Source of the DNA: Nonomuraea cypriaca
Lineage (GTDB): Bacteria > Actinomycetota > Actinomycetes > Streptosporangiales > Streptosporangiaceae
NCBI RefSeq assembly: GCF_015645445.1
Contig: NZ_JADOGI010000052.1
Location: 1-51,400, forward strand
Length of the DNA: 51,400 bases
Direction of reading: 5' to 3'
In this document: one piece after another, positions 23,884-33,275 of the stretch
Layout: the number at the start of each line of letters is the position of its first letter
How positions within the stretch are numbered: the first letter of the stretch is position 1
Program-made: the position numbers and the translations under genes
Notes under the pieces: model-generated
What the model was told of the DNA's origin: nothing
Databases searched by the model: none
What the model saw: only the letters and a program-made list of their open reading frames with translations

Positions 23884-24279
23884 TCACGCGCGAGCCCGCT
23901 GCAGATTGGCCTGCATGACGCTCTCCGGCAAGGCGATGGCCGGGCAGTCCTTCCACAGGCGCTCGAGCGCGTAGAACGTACGGTCCTCCTCGTGCTGGAC
24001 GTGCACGACGATGTCGATGTAGTCGAGCAGCACCCAGCGGCCCTCACGCTCGCCCTCGCGGCGCACGGGCTTGACGTCGGCCTCGGCGCGCATCCTGTCT
24101 TCGATCTCGTCGACGATGGCGCGGACCTGGCGGTCGTTGGTGGCGGAGCAGAGCACGAACGCGTCGGTGATGACGAGCTGCTCGCTAACGTCATAGGCGA
24201 GGATGTCATCGGCCAGCTTGTCGGCCGCGGCCTCCGCGGCGATGCGCACGAGCTGGACGGATCTGTCGGATGCGGTCAC
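23884..24279 (-). CDS. rsfS: ribosomal silencing factor RsfS
   Basis: A 131-residue RsfS/Iojap protein, which binds ribosomal protein uL14 and blocks 30S-50S joining under starvation. The family signatures are all present: AAEAAADKLADDILAYDVSEQLVITDAFVLCSATNDRQVRAIVDEIEDRM and WVLLDYIDIVVHVQHEEDRTFYALERLW. The GTG at 24279 starts the protein. It lies 111 nt downstream of nadD, the conserved order in Actinobacteria, with the phosphatase gene behind it. Confidence 0.95.
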   Translation of the reverse strand: MTASDRSVQLVRIAAEAAADKLADDILAYDVSEQLVITDAFVLCSATNDRQVRAIVDEIEDRMRAEADVKPVRREGEREGRWVLLDYIDIVVHVQHEEDRTFYALERLWKDCPAIALPESVMQANLQRARA

Positions 24280-24390
24280 GATGCGGGTCTGTCCTCCTGT
24301 GTCGGCAGCATGCCCATATGTTGAGGGTACCCTTCCAGGCCGAAACCCCTCACGTATGCCACCAGATACAACACCCGACGCCCGTAACCG

Positions 24391-25008
24391 TCATCCCCCA
24401 GAGTGATACAACCCCCGCTTGTTGATGTACTGAACGATACCGTCGGGCACGAGATACCAGATCGGCTCCCCCTTGGCGACCCGCTGCCTGCACTCCGACG
24501 ACGAGATGGCCAGCGCGGGGATCTCCAGCAGCGTGACACGGCCCTCGGGCAGCCCGGGGTCGTGCAGCGTGTGCCCCGGACGGGTGCAGCCGACGAAATG
24601 GGCCAGCTCGAACAGCTCATCGGCGTCCTGCCAGCCGAGAATGGCGCCGAGCGCGTCGGCGCCGGTGATGAAGTACAGGTCAACCTCGGGGCCGTAAATT
24701 TCCGAAATATCCCGCAAAGTGTCGATCGTGAACGTGGGTCCGGGGCGGTCCACGTCCACCCTGCTCACGGAGAAGCGGGGGTTCGACGCGGTCGCGATGA
24801 CCGTCATCAGGTAGCGGTCCTCGGCGGCCGAGACCTCACGCCCGGACTTCTGGTACGGCCGTCCCGTCGGCACGAAGACGACCTCGTCGAGTTCGAAATG
24901 GTGAGCAACCTCGCTGGCGGCGACAAGGTGTCCGTGGTGGATGGGATCGAACGTCCCGCCCATCACTCCCACTCGCCGCTTCCCCTGAACACCAGGCGCG
25001 TTCATCAT
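24391..25008 (-). CDS. nadD: nicotinate-nucleotide adenylyltransferase
   Basis: A 205-residue nucleotidyltransferase that makes deamido-NAD from nicotinate mononucleotide and ATP. It contains [18 protein letters not shown] with the (H/T)xGH motif, [12 protein letters not shown], the [20 protein letters not shown] substrate loop and the C-terminal [10 protein letters not shown], equivalent to the ISSTxIR motif. Two adjacent ATGs (25008 and 25005) with AAGG about 8 nt upstream give the start. It is divergent from the M48 peptidase gene. In the usual actinobacterial order it follows proA; here the kinase and peptidase genes lie in between. Confidence 0.95.
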   Translation of the reverse strand: MMNAPGVQGKRRVGVMGGTFDPIHHGHLVAASEVAHHFELDEVVFVPTGRPYQKSGREVSAAEDRYLMTVIATASNPRFSVSRVDVDRPGPTFTIDTLRDISEIYGPEVDLYFITGADALGAILGWQDADELFELAHFVGCTRPGHTLHDPGLPEGRVTLLEIPALAISSSECRQRVAKGEPIWYLVPDGIVQYINKRGLYHSGG

Positions 25009-25104
25009 GAAACGGACCTTACGCGGACGCCCTATGACAACATGATGGGACCCCCCTTGGTGATGACCGCGCATCACTTCCGTTGCGGACGTAGCATGCC
25101 GGGC

Positions 25105-26127
25105 ATGACGACCACCCCGGACCGCAACCGCGTCCAACTGCCCGGCATCTCGTCCCGAGCCTACGAACACCCCGCAGACCGGTCAGCCCTGGTCGCTCTG
25201 CGTAAGTTGAGTGGGTTCGACACGGTTCTCAAGCAGATGTCCGGCCTCATCAGCGAGCGACGGCTGCGCCTGATGTATCTCGCGTCGGCCGTGCGGGTGA
25301 GCGAGACCCAGTTCCGCTCCCTCCACGACATGGGCCGCGACGCCGCCTACACCCTCGACCTGCACCGGATCCCCGAGATCTACGTCCAGCAGGACCCGCA
25401 GGTCCAGGCCAAGGCCATCGGCTTCGACGACCCGTTCATCGTCGTGACCACCGGTCTGCTCAACCTCATGAACGAGGAGGAGCAGCGCTTCGTCATCGGC
25501 CACGAGACCTCGCACATCCTGTCGGGGCACGCGGTCTACCGCACCATGCTCGACATCCTCACCCGCCTCGCCACGCGCGTCGCGTGGATCCCGCTCGGCT
25601 ACATCGGCCTGCGGGCGATCGTGGCGGGCCTCGAGGAGTGGTACCGCAAGTCCGAGCTGTCCTCAGACCGCGGCGGCCTGCTCACCGGCCAGGACCCGGA
25701 GGCGGCCAAGCGCGCGCTGATGAAGCTCGCCGGCGGCTCCTACGTGCACGAGATGAACATCGAGGCGTTCCTGGAGCAGTACCAGGAATACGACACCGCG
25801 GGCGACCTGCGCGACGGCTTCCTCAAGGTGCTCAACCTGCTCGGCACCACGCACCCGTTCGCCGTCGTACGCGTGGCGGAGCTGGACAAGTGGCACCGCA
25901 GCGGCGACTACGAGCGCATCCTGGGCGGCGACTACCCGCGCAGGGAGGACGACCACAACGCACGGGTGACCGACGAGATGAAGGCGGCGGCCGAGTCCTA
26001 CCGCGCGTCCTGGTCGCAGTCGCAGGACCCGTTCATCGGCGTGCTGCGCGACGTCGCAGAGGGCGCGGTCAACGCGGGCGAGCGCATCTTCAACCGTTTC
26101 TCCCGCCGCGACGGCGGACAGGGCTGA
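25105..26127 (+). CDS. M48 family metallopeptidase
   Basis: A 340-residue protein with the zinc motif GHETSHIL (H133, E134, H137) and [11 protein letters not shown], which supplies the third ligand Glu, as in M48 peptidases. A hydrophobic stretch ([18 protein letters not shown]) between the two may be a membrane-associated or buried helix. A C-terminal ~100-residue extension ([34 protein letters not shown]) occurs in actinobacterial homologues. The start is ATG 25105; an ATG at 25096 adds MPG. No signal peptide is seen. It is divergent from nadD and convergent with the kinase, separated from it by a tandem repeat array. Confidence 0.88.
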   Translation: MTTTPDRNRVQLPGISSRAYEHPADRSALVALRKLSGFDTVLKQMSGLISERRLRLMYLASAVRVSETQFRSLHDMGRDAAYTLDLHRIPEIYVQQDPQVQAKAIGFDDPFIVVTTGLLNLMNEEEQRFVIGHETSHILSGHAVYRTMLDILTRLATRVAWIPLGYIGLRAIVAGLEEWYRKSELSSDRGGLLTGQDPEAAKRALMKLAGGSYVHEMNIEAFLEQYQEYDTAGDLRDGFLKVLNLLGTTHPFAVVRVAELDKWHRSGDYERILGGDYPRREDDHNARVTDEMKAAAESYRASWSQSQDPFIGVLRDVAEGAVNAGERIFNRFSRRDGGQG

Positions 26128-26208
26128 CCGGATCGCCGCACGCGGCCGGATCAGCTTGATCAGCCGCGTTGGCCCGCTGCGGGACCGCCGACAGCGGGTC
26201 AGAGCACC

Positions 26209-26400
26209 GCGACCCACCGTGAGACCAACGGCCCGGCACCACGCGACCGACCGGTGAGACCAACCGCTCGGCCCTGCGCGACCCACTGTAAGACCGACGG
26301 GCCGCCACCGCGTGACCCACCGGTGAGACGAACGGCTTGGCCCTGCGCGACCCGCCGTGAGACCGACGGCCCGGAGCACAGTGCGACCTGCCGTGGAGAG
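26209..26400. repeat. six degenerate ~34-bp tandem repeats
   Basis: Units beginning GCG(T)ACC(C/G)(A/G)CC and containing GTGAGACC(A/G)ACGG occur at about 26209, 26243, 26278, 26311, 26347 and 26383, a period of 34-36 bp. They fill most of the 280-nt gap between the convergent M48 peptidase and kinase genes. The units are diverged, hence old. No hairpin with a T-run, start codon with ribosome binding site or other signal is obvious, so the stretch is probably non-coding. Confidence 0.6.
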
Positions 26401-26407
26401 CGGCGGG

Positions 26408-28309
26408 TCAGAGCAAGAGGGCGATGGCGCGCACCGCAGCCGCGCACAGGGCGACGAACCCGCCCAGCACGGCCAGTGCGCGCAGCCCTTCCCTGCGCAG
26501 GTCTGGCAGCCGGCCGCCGATCCGCTCGATCTCGCGCCCGGTGATGCCGCCGCACAGCATCCCGAACACCACGCCCGCCACCGTCACGGGCGCGGGTTGC
26601 TGCCACCAGTTCGCGTCGATCTGACCGCCGCCGGTCACCCAGAGCGCCCCGCCCGAGGCCACCGCGACGGGCAATCCCGGCCATACGACGGCGGTCGCCG
26701 CGGCCCCGGCGAGCGCGATCGGGAAGAACAGCACGCGCAGCGCCATCCGCGACCGGTTCGAGGTGCGGTTCCTGATCATCCAGTGGCTCATCCAGAGTGT
26801 CCTGGTCAGCACCACGAACACCGTCGTGATCGCGATGGCCGCGATCGGCAGGATCACGGAGATCACCACGCACGGCACGGCCAGCACCGCGAGCAGCAGC
26901 AGCGCGCCGTTGCCCGCGGGCAGCGTCGTGGCAGACTCCGACCGCAGCCCTGGCCTGCGCCGGTCCTGCGGCTTGGTGACCGGCCTGCTCCTGACGGCCG
27001 CCGCGGCGCGCTGGCGCGGCGCGACCGCCTTGGCGCGCGGCCCGGTCGTCTTGCCGTCCACGCTCGCCCTGCTCCGCGGCGCGGGCACCTTCCCCTCGGC
27101 CCCCGCGCGGCCGCGCGCCGCCGCGCCGTCGGCCCCCGCCCGGCTACGCGCCGCCGCGCCGTCAGTACCCGTCCGGCCACGCGCCGCTCCATCGGCTCCT
27201 GTCCGGCCGCGTCCTGCCGCGCCGTCGCCTCCCGTCCGGCCACGCGCCGCCGTCCCCTCCCCAGTCGTCCGGCCACGCGCCGCCGCGCCCTTCCCGTCCG
27301 ATCCGGTACGGCTCCGCTCAGCACTCGTACGCCCCCCGCGCGGCGGAGGCACCTTCCCATCCGCCCCCGCGCTGTTCGGCCTGCCACGCGCGGACTTGGC
27401 CTCGCCGCGCACGGCCTCCTCCGCGGTCCTGCTCCGCACGGCCGTCCCCTTGCCCGCCTCCTCGGCCACCTCGGCGACGCGCGCACCGGCCGCCGGCGGC
27501 TCGGGATCGGCCGCCCCGGTGGCCTTGGCCAGCCGAGACAGCCGATCGGCCAGGATCGCCGCCGTGGGCCGCTTGCCTGGCTCCCTGTTGAGTGCCGCGC
27601 GCACCAGCGGCAGCAGCTCCACGGGCACGCCCTTGAGGTCGGCCTGCCCGTTCAGCACGGCGTACATCTGCGCCTCGGCCGTCCCCCGCCCGAACGTCGG
27701 CCGCCCCGTGGCCGCGAACGCCACCGTCGCCGCCCACGCGTGCACGTCGGCCGGCGAGTCGACGTGCTCGTCGGCGAAGATCTCCGGCGCCGTGTAGCCG
27801 GGCGTGCCGAGGAACGTGCCGGTCATGGTGAGCCTGGTCGCGTCGAGCACCTGGGCGATGCCGAAGTCGATCAGCACCGGCCCTTCCGCGCCCATGATGA
27901 TGTTGCCGGGCTTGAGGTCGCGGTGGACGACTCCGGCCGCGTGGATGATGGCCAGCGCGGTGGCGATGCCCTGGGCCATGCCGACGAGCTGCGTGACGTC
28001 GAGGGGACCGCTGCGGCGTACGAGCTCGAGCAGCGTCGCGCCCTCGATGTGCTCCATGACGAGGTAGGGCCTGGCGCCATTGAGGTCGGCGTCGAGCACC
28101 TTGGCGACGTACGGGCTCTCGACCCTGCGCAGCGCGCGGACCTCGCGCTCCAGCCTGACGCGTGAGGTGGTGTCCTCCGCCAGGTCGTGCAGGACCTTGA
28201 GCGCCACGCGCTCGCCGCGGCGGGTCGTGGCGAGGTAGACCTCGCCCATGCCGCCCCGCCCGAGCCGCTCGACCAGGGTGTACGGCCCGACCTTGCCGAG
28301 CTTGCTCAC
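26408..28309 (-). CDS. serine/threonine protein kinase with repeat linker and membrane domain
   Basis: A 633-residue protein. Residues 9-265 form a Hanks-type kinase: GRGGMGEV (18-25), catalytic Lys38, HRDLKPGN (129-136), DFG (148-150) and an activation loop with GTFLGTPGYTAPE. Residues about 270-440 are a basic, disordered linker containing tandem units of the type ARGRTG(A/G)DGA. The C-terminal ~170 residues contain about six hydrophobic helices in pairs, so the kinase is tethered to the membrane with its catalytic domain inside. No PASTA or other extracellular sensor is visible. GGAGGG precedes the GTG at 28309. It follows a small membrane-protein gene and proBA on the same strand. Confidence 0.92.
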   Translation of the reverse strand: MSKLGKVGPYTLVERLGRGGMGEVYLATTRRGERVALKVLHDLAEDTTSRVRLEREVRALRRVESPYVAKVLDADLNGARPYLVMEHIEGATLLELVRRSGPLDVTQLVGMAQGIATALAIIHAAGVVHRDLKPGNIIMGAEGPVLIDFGIAQVLDATRLTMTGTFLGTPGYTAPEIFADEHVDSPADVHAWAATVAFAATGRPTFGRGTAEAQMYAVLNGQADLKGVPVELLPLVRAALNREPGKRPTAAILADRLSRLAKATGAADPEPPAAGARVAEVAEEAGKGTAVRSRTAEEAVRGEAKSARGRPNSAGADGKVPPPRGGRTSAERSRTGSDGKGAAARGRTTGEGTAARGRTGGDGAAGRGRTGADGAARGRTGTDGAAARSRAGADGAAARGRAGAEGKVPAPRSRASVDGKTTGPRAKAVAPRQRAAAAVRSRPVTKPQDRRRPGLRSESATTLPAGNGALLLLAVLAVPCVVISVILPIAAIAITTVFVVLTRTLWMSHWMIRNRTSNRSRMALRVLFFPIALAGAAATAVVWPGLPVAVASGGALWVTGGGQIDANWWQQPAPVTVAGVVFGMLCGGITGREIERIGGRLPDLRREGLRALAVLGGFVALCAAAVRAIALLL

Positions 28310-28391
28310 CGTCCCTCCCCGCCGGGCACGCCCATAAGGGGCACAACCTTAGCGCTGAGACGTGAGTCGACGTCTGAGCCACGCCGAAGGA

Positions 28392-28568
28392 TTATCGGCG
28401 GGTGTGCTCGGAGAGCATGGTCTCGAGCTCGGCCGTGGGCTCCTCCGACAGCGGCTTGCGGCCCTTCCTGCGCCAGTTGACGTGGCCACGGCTCTCCAGC
28501 CAGAGCAGCAGCCGATCGGCGCAGAACAGCACCGCGGCCGAGAAGACGAGGGCGATGACAATTTCCAT
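28392..28568 (-). CDS. 58-residue single-pass membrane protein
   Basis: An ORF of 58 codons starts at an ATG directly behind GGGAGG and ends at TAA 28392-28394. The product begins with a membrane helix (MEIVIALVFSAAVLFCADRL) followed by a charged cytoplasmic tail with SRGHVNWRRKGRKPLSEEP and ELETMLSEH. It lies between proA and the kinase gene on the same strand. Codon bias is like its neighbours. No family recognised; the closeness to the kinase suggests it could be membrane cofactor or substrate, which is speculation. Confidence 0.65.
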   Translation of the reverse strand: MEIVIALVFSAAVLFCADRLLLWLESRGHVNWRRKGRKPLSEEPTAELETMLSEHTRR

Positions 28569-28618
28569 GCCTCCCAGTCAAGCCAGGACGCAGGGCCCCG
28601 GTCAGGCCGACACGCCGA

Positions 28619-29890
28619 CTAACCGGCCACCACCGTGCCCTCTGACGTGCGCAGATGCCCCTCACCGGTGTAGACCCACTTGGTCGAGGTCAACTCGGGC
28701 AGCCCCATCGGGCCGCGCGCGTGGAGCTTCTGCGTGGAGATGCCGATCTCGGCCCCGAACCCGAACTCGCCGCCGTCGGTGAACCTGGTCGAGGCGTTGA
28801 CCGCCACGGCCGCCGAGTCGACCAGCGCGACGAACCTGCGTGCGGCCTGCTGCGACCCGGTGACGATGGCGTCGGTGTGGCCGGAGCCGTAGCGCTTGAT
28901 GTGCGCCACGGCCTCCTCCAGCGAGCCGACGACGGCGGCGGCGATGTCGAGCGAGAGGTATTCGGCGCGGAAGTCGTCCTCGGTGGCGGGCACGACCTCG
29001 CCGTAGCCGGCGATCCGCGCGTCACCGTGCACGGTCACACCCGCCTCGGCCAGCGCCCGCAGCGCCTTCGGCACGAACGCGTCCGCCACGTCGGCGTGCA
29101 CGAGGAACGACTCCGCCGCGTTGCACACCGACGGCCGCTGCACCTTGGCGTTGACCAGGATCCGCACGGCCAGGTCGAGGTCGGCGGCGGCGTCGACGTA
29201 GACGTGGCAGTTGCCGACGCCGGTCTCGATCACCGGCACGGTCGACTCCTCGACCACCGAGTTGATCAGCGACGCGCCGCCGCGCGGGATCAGCACGTCG
29301 ACCAGCCCCCTGGCCCGCATGAGCTCCTTGACCGAGTCACGGGTCCGGCCCGGCACGAGCTGCACGGCTCCCGCGGGGACCTCGGTGCCTGCCAGCGCCT
29401 CCTGCATGACCCGAACCAGGGCGGTGTTGGAGGAATAGGCGCTGGAGGAGCCGCGGAGCAGCACCGCGTTGCCGCTCTTGAGGCACAGGGCGGCGGCGTC
29501 GACGGTGACGTTGGGCCGACCCTCGTAGATGATGCCGATCACGCCCAGCGGCACCCTGAGCTGGCGCAGCTCGAGCCCGTTGGGCAGGGTGCCGCCGCGG
29601 ACGACCTCGCCGACCGGGTCGGGCAGGTCGGCCACCTGGCGTACGGCCTCGGCGACGGCGCCGATCCTGGCCTCGTCGAGCCGCAGCCGGTCGATCATCG
29701 CCTCGGCGGTGCCCTGCGCCCTGGCCTGCTCGACGTCCTTGGCGTTGGCCTCGACGATCTCCGAGGAGCGCGCGACCAGAGCGTCGGCGACGGCGCGCAA
29801 CGCCCGGTCCTTGGGCGCCCGCGGCAGCGGGGCCAGCTCGGCGGCGGCCTCTCGTGCCGCGCGGGCGACCTTCAGGAACTCAGTACTCAT
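28619..29890 (-). CDS. proA: glutamate-5-semialdehyde dehydrogenase (gamma-glutamyl phosphate reductase)
   Basis: A 423-residue ProA catalysing the NADPH-dependent reduction of gamma-glutamyl phosphate in proline synthesis. It is full length and has the aldehyde-dehydrogenase-like fold with [34 protein letters not shown], the catalytic Cys in [11 protein letters not shown] and the C-terminal [38 protein letters not shown] precedes the ATG at 29890. It lies 42 nt downstream of proB, forming the proBA operon. Confidence 0.97.
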   Translation of the reverse strand: MSTEFLKVARAAREAAAELAPLPRAPKDRALRAVADALVARSSEIVEANAKDVEQARAQGTAEAMIDRLRLDEARIGAVAEAVRQVADLPDPVGEVVRGGTLPNGLELRQLRVPLGVIGIIYEGRPNVTVDAAALCLKSGNAVLLRGSSSAYSSNTALVRVMQEALAGTEVPAGAVQLVPGRTRDSVKELMRARGLVDVLIPRGGASLINSVVEESTVPVIETGVGNCHVYVDAAADLDLAVRILVNAKVQRPSVCNAAESFLVHADVADAFVPKALRALAEAGVTVHGDARIAGYGEVVPATEDDFRAEYLSLDIAAAVVGSLEEAVAHIKRYGSGHTDAIVTGSQQAARRFVALVDSAAVAVNASTRFTDGGEFGFGAEIGISTQKLHARGPMGLPELTSTKWVYTGEGHLRTSEGTVVAG

Positions 29891-29932
29891 TGTTCCGCTC
29901 CTCCGGGCTCATCAAGCCCCGCTCTTACCTGG

Positions 29933-31051
29933 TCAAGAGCGGGCTTCCAGTATGACGATGTCGTCGCGGTGGATGAGCTCGCGTTCATATTCCGGACCGA
30001 GCGTGCTGGCCAGCTCCCTGGTGGAGCGGCCGAGGAGGCCGGGGATCTCGGCGGCGTCGAAGTTGACCAGGCCGCGGGCCACGACGAGCCCCTGAGGCTC
30101 GCACAGGTCCACGGGATCACCCGCCGCGAACTCACCCTCCACGGACGTCACCCCCGCCGGCAGCAGCGACTTGCGCCGCGCCACGATGGCCTCCACCGCG
30201 CCCTGGTCGAGATGGAGCCGGCCGCGCCCGGTGGTGGCGTGCGCGAGCCACAGCAGGCGCGTGCCCGGATGCCGGCCGCCGGGGTGGAAGTAGGTGCCGA
30301 CCTCGGCTCCGCTGAGCGCCTGGGCCGCGTGAGCGGCCGCCGTGAGCACCACGGGCACCCCGGCCCCGGTGGCGATCGTGGCGGCCTGCACCTTGGTCAC
30401 CATGCCGCCGGTGCCGACCGCCGCGCCGTTCCTGCCCAGCTCGACCCCGGCCAGGTCCTCCGGCCCGCGGACGTCGGCCAGCCGCCGGGATCCGCTGCGG
30501 CTCGGCGGGCCGTCGTACAGGGCGTCCACGTCGGACAGCAGCAGCAGCGCGTCGGCGTGGATCAGATGCGACACCAGCGCGGCCAGCCGGTCGTTGTCGC
30601 CGAAGCGGATCTCGTCGGTGGCCACGGTGTCGTTCTCGTTGACGATGGGCACGATGCCGAGCTCGAGGAGCCGGTTCAGGGTGCGCTGCGCGTTGGCGTG
30701 GTGGGCCCGGCGCATCATGTCGTCGGCGGTCAGCAGGACCTGGCCGACGCGCAGGGAGTAGCGGGCGAAGGAGGAGGTGTAGCGGGCGACGAGCACGCCC
30801 TGCCCGACGGACGCCGCCGCCTGCTGGGTGGCGAGGTCGCGCGGTCGCGCGCTCAGCCCGAGGGGGCCGAGGCCCGCCGCGATCGCCCCGGAGGAGACCA
30901 GGACGATCCGCGTCCCGGTACGCCGCCGCGCCGCCAGTACGTCCACCAGGGCATCGACGCGATCGACGTCGATCATGCCCTGGGGGGTCGTGAGCGAGGA
31001 AGAGCCGACCTTGACGACGACCTTCGACGCTGAGCTGATCTGTTCCCGCAC
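29933..31051 (-). CDS. proB: glutamate 5-kinase with PUA domain
   Basis: A 372-residue ProB that phosphorylates glutamate in the first step of proline synthesis. The amino-acid kinase domain shows VVVKVGSSSLT, LVSSGAIAAG, IVNENDTVATDEIRFGDNDRLAALV and GTGGMVTKVQAA; a C-terminal PUA domain follows from about residue 275. ProB enzymes are normally feedback-inhibited by proline at the kinase domain. The GTG at 31051 is chosen because the kinase fold begins ten residues later and upstream residues of the longer open frame run through a palindrome. It is usually linked to obg, but here an SDR remnant is inserted. Confidence 0.95.
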   Translation of the reverse strand: MREQISSASKVVVKVGSSSLTTPQGMIDVDRVDALVDVLAARRRTGTRIVLVSSGAIAAGLGPLGLSARPRDLATQQAAASVGQGVLVARYTSSFARYSLRVGQVLLTADDMMRRAHHANAQRTLNRLLELGIVPIVNENDTVATDEIRFGDNDRLAALVSHLIHADALLLLSDVDALYDGPPSRSGSRRLADVRGPEDLAGVELGRNGAAVGTGGMVTKVQAATIATGAGVPVVLTAAAHAAQALSGAEVGTYFHPGGRHPGTRLLWLAHATTGRGRLHLDQGAVEAIVARRKSLLPAGVTSVEGEFAAGDPVDLCEPQGLVVARGLVNFDAAEIPGLLGRSTRELASTLGPEYERELIHRDDIVILEARS

Positions 31052-31084
31052 GTAGGGCAGCCTATCCGCTCCCGAACGGGCACG

Positions 31085-31131
31085 GTTATTCACTACATTG
31101 ACTGCATTCGTACAGTCAATGTAGTAATAAC
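31085..31131. promoter_or_regulatory. long AT-rich palindrome at the SDR start, probable operator
   Basis: ACTACATTGACTG (31092-31104) and CAGTCAATGTAGT (31113-31125) are perfect 13-bp arms around an 8-nt centre. With one unpaired base the symmetry extends outwards by GTTATT (31085-31090) and AATAAC (31126-31131), giving 19-bp arms. TTGACT is present on both strands and could act as a -35 box in either direction. The SDR ATG follows 3 nt after the right arm, so a transcript started from TAGTAA (31122-31127) would be leaderless. The element is far more AT-rich than the genome. Confidence 0.75.
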
Positions 31132-31133
31132 CC

Positions 31134-31718
31134 ATGGAAGAGCGTACTTATGTGGTCACCGGCGCCGCCTCGGGCATCGGCGCGGCCACCGCGGACCACC
31201 TGTCGGCCGCCGGAGCGCGGGTGATCCGCTGCGACGTGCGTGACGCCGACGTGATCGCCGACCTGACCGCCCAGGACGGTCGCTCGCATCTCGTCTCGCA
31301 GGTCGAAGCCGTCTCCGGCGGGAGGATCGACGGCCTGGTGGCCGTGGCCGGCATCGCCGCGCCGAGCCCGCTCACCGTACGGCTCAGCTTCTTCGGCACC
31401 ATCGCGACGCTGGACGGCCTGCGCCCGCTGCTCCTGGCGTCCGACCGGCCGAGCGGCCCCGGCTGGGCGGGGTCCGGCATCCCGCTCAACGCGGTCGCCC
31501 CGGGAGTCGTGGACACGGAGACCGCCCACCGGATGTTCCTGGACGACCCTGCCACCCGCGAGTTCGTGGCGGCCGCGATGCCGCAGCCGCTCGGCTTCCC
31601 CGGGCCGGTGGCGGCCATCGCGTCGTTGCTGGCGTGGACGGCCGGCCCGGACAACGCGTTCATGACCGGCCAGATCCTGTACGCCGACGGCGGCGCCGAA
31701 GCCACCCTGCGCCCGTAA
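31134..31718 (+). pseudogene. SDR oxidoreductase with in-frame active-site deletion
   Basis: The 194-residue frame is intact from ATG to stop and has the N-terminal nucleotide-binding motif VVTGAASGIGAA. It also has the C-terminal half GIPLNAVAPGVVDTETAHRMF and GQILYADGG of the 3-alpha-HSD/coniferyl-alcohol-dehydrogenase type. Between SDRPSGPG and WAGSGIPLN the strand with catalytic Ser and the YxxxK helix are absent, about 65-75 residues judged from the usual 250-270 length. The αE asparagine (normally VNYFG) is Ser in LSFFG. It can probably bind nucleotide but not catalyse. It may still be expressed from the palindrome promoter. Inserted between obg and proB on the opposite strand. Confidence 0.7.
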
Positions 31719-31770
31719 CCCCCGCCCCGAGGCCGCCGGGCCGGTCCCGCGTCACCCCCAGAGGCGGCGG

Positions 31771-33120
31771 CTAGAAGCGGTTGTCGGAGCCGCGTGGCCC
31801 CTGCCGCACCGACTCGGCGCTGAGCGTGGGCTGCCAGTCGAAGACGTAACCGCCCTCCATCGGCCCGATGACCACCTCCGCGCCGGCGGTGGCCCCGGCC
31901 TTGGCCAGTTCCTGCTCCACGCCGAGCCGTTCGAGCCGGTCGGCGAGATATCCCACGGCCTCGTCGTTGGTGAAGTCCGTCTGCCTGATCCACCGCTCGG
32001 GCTTCTCCCCGGTGATCTGGAACAGGTTCTCGTTGACCCGGCGGACCCGGAACCCGGCGTCCCCGAGCTGCTTGGGCCTGATGACGAGCCGCGTGGGCTC
32101 CTCGACCGGCTTGTTCGCCCTGGCCGCCGCGACCCACTCACCCATCGCGAACGTGAGCTCCCGCAACCCGTCGTGCGTGGCGGCGGAGATCGTGAACACC
32201 CGCAGCCCCCGCTCCTCGAACTCGGGCGTGACCAGCTCGGCCAGCTCCCGCGCGTCGGGCACGTCCGCCTTGTTGAGCACGATCAGCCGCGGCCGGTCCT
32301 CGAGCTTGCCGTACGCCCGCAGCTCCGCCTCGATCACCTCGTAGTCCGTGATCGGATCCCGTCCCGGCTCCATGGTGGCGCAGTCGATGACGTGGACCAG
32401 CATGTCGCAGCGCTCGACGTGCCGCAGGAACTCGTGACCGAGCCCCTTGCCCTGCGACGCCCCGGGAATCAGCCCCGGCACGTCCGCCACGGTGAAAACG
32501 TGGTCGCCCGCCGTCACCACCCCCAGATTGGGGATCAGGGTGGTGAACGGGTAGTCCGCGATCTTCGGCTTGGCCGCACTGAGCGCGGCGATCAGTGACG
32601 ACTTCCCGGCGCTCGGGAACCCGACCAGCGCCACGTCCGCGACGCTCTTGAGCTCCAGCATGACGTCGAGCGTGTCCCCGGGCTCCCCCAGCAACGCGAA
32701 CCCGGGCGCCTTCCGCCTGGTCGTGGCCAGCGCCGCGTTGCCGAGACCGCCGTGGCCGCCCTCGGCGATGACGTACCGCGTGCCGGCCCCCACGAGGTCG
32801 ACCAGCACCTCACCCGTGGCGGCGTCCTTGACCACGGTCCCGTTGGGCACGGGCAGAACCACGTCCGCCCCGTTGGCGCCGTCGCGGTTGGACCCCTGCC
32901 CCTGCTTGCCGTTCTCGGCCTTGCGATGCGGCCGCCTGTGGTAGTCGAGCAGGGTGGCGGTGTTGGGATCGACCTCCAGGACGACGTCACCGCCGCGCCC
33001 GCCGTTCCCCCCGTCGGGGCCGCCGAGCGGCTTGAACTTCTCCCGGTGGATGGAGGCGCATCCGTTCCCCCCGTCACCGGCACCGATGTGAAGGACCACC
33101 TGGTCCACAAAGTCCGGCAT
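31771..33120 (-). CDS. obg: GTPase Obg
   Basis: A 449-residue Obg/CgtA GTPase, required for 50S maturation and stress responses. The Gly-rich Obg fold comes first ([36 protein letters not shown]), then the G domain ([11 protein letters not shown]-loop, DVPGLI G3, NKAD G4) and an actinobacterial OCT domain ([20 protein letters not shown] to GGYVFDWQP). The ATG at 33120 has GGAGGAG 6 nt upstream, so I prefer it to the ATG at 33135. It follows rpmA by 155 nt with a stable hairpin in the gap. Confidence 0.97.
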   Translation of the reverse strand: MPDFVDQVVLHIGAGDGGNGCASIHREKFKPLGGPDGGNGGRGGDVVLEVDPNTATLLDYHRRPHRKAENGKQGQGSNRDGANGADVVLPVPNGTVVKDAATGEVLVDLVGAGTRYVIAEGGHGGLGNAALATTRRKAPGFALLGEPGDTLDVMLELKSVADVALVGFPSAGKSSLIAALSAAKPKIADYPFTTLIPNLGVVTAGDHVFTVADVPGLIPGASQGKGLGHEFLRHVERCDMLVHVIDCATMEPGRDPITDYEVIEAELRAYGKLEDRPRLIVLNKADVPDARELAELVTPEFEERGLRVFTISAATHDGLRELTFAMGEWVAAARANKPVEEPTRLVIRPKQLGDAGFRVRRVNENLFQITGEKPERWIRQTDFTNDEAVGYLADRLERLGVEQELAKAGATAGAEVVIGPMEGGYVFDWQPTLSAESVRQGPRGSDNRF

Positions 33121-33209
33121 CCCGCACTCCTCCATCGCCCCGTCAGGGGCGTCTCATTCCAGCAAAAGAGGCCCTGCCGAGACTGCCCTCTGGGACCTGG
33201 AAAACGCGA

Positions 33210-33241
33210 AGGGGTGGATCGGCAATCAGCGATCCACCCCT
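33210..33241 (-). terminator. 12-bp hairpin between rpmA and obg
   Basis: AGGGGTGGATCG (33210-33221) pairs perfectly with CGATCCACCCCT (33230-33241) around an 8-nt loop. In the direction of transcription it is followed by TTCGCGTTTTCC, a poor T-run. It probably attenuates read-through from the abundant L21/L27 mRNA into obg, or protects the upstream 3' end. Confidence 0.65.
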
Positions 33242-33275
33242 GAAGCGACAAGCTAAAACGCGCGGAAGGAAAAAC

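Noticed and set aside
26209..26400. 34-bp repeats as a CRISPR array
   Set aside because: Units are contiguous with no unique spacers and are strongly diverged.
28655..31033. 792-codon plus-strand ORF
   Set aside because: Antisense to proA and proB, with Arg/His/Gly/Gln-rich translation and no start signal. Long antisense frames are expected at this base composition.
31752..32141. Minus-strand ORF at the 3' end of obg
   Set aside because: It overlaps obg in another frame and has Ser/Arg-rich shadow composition.
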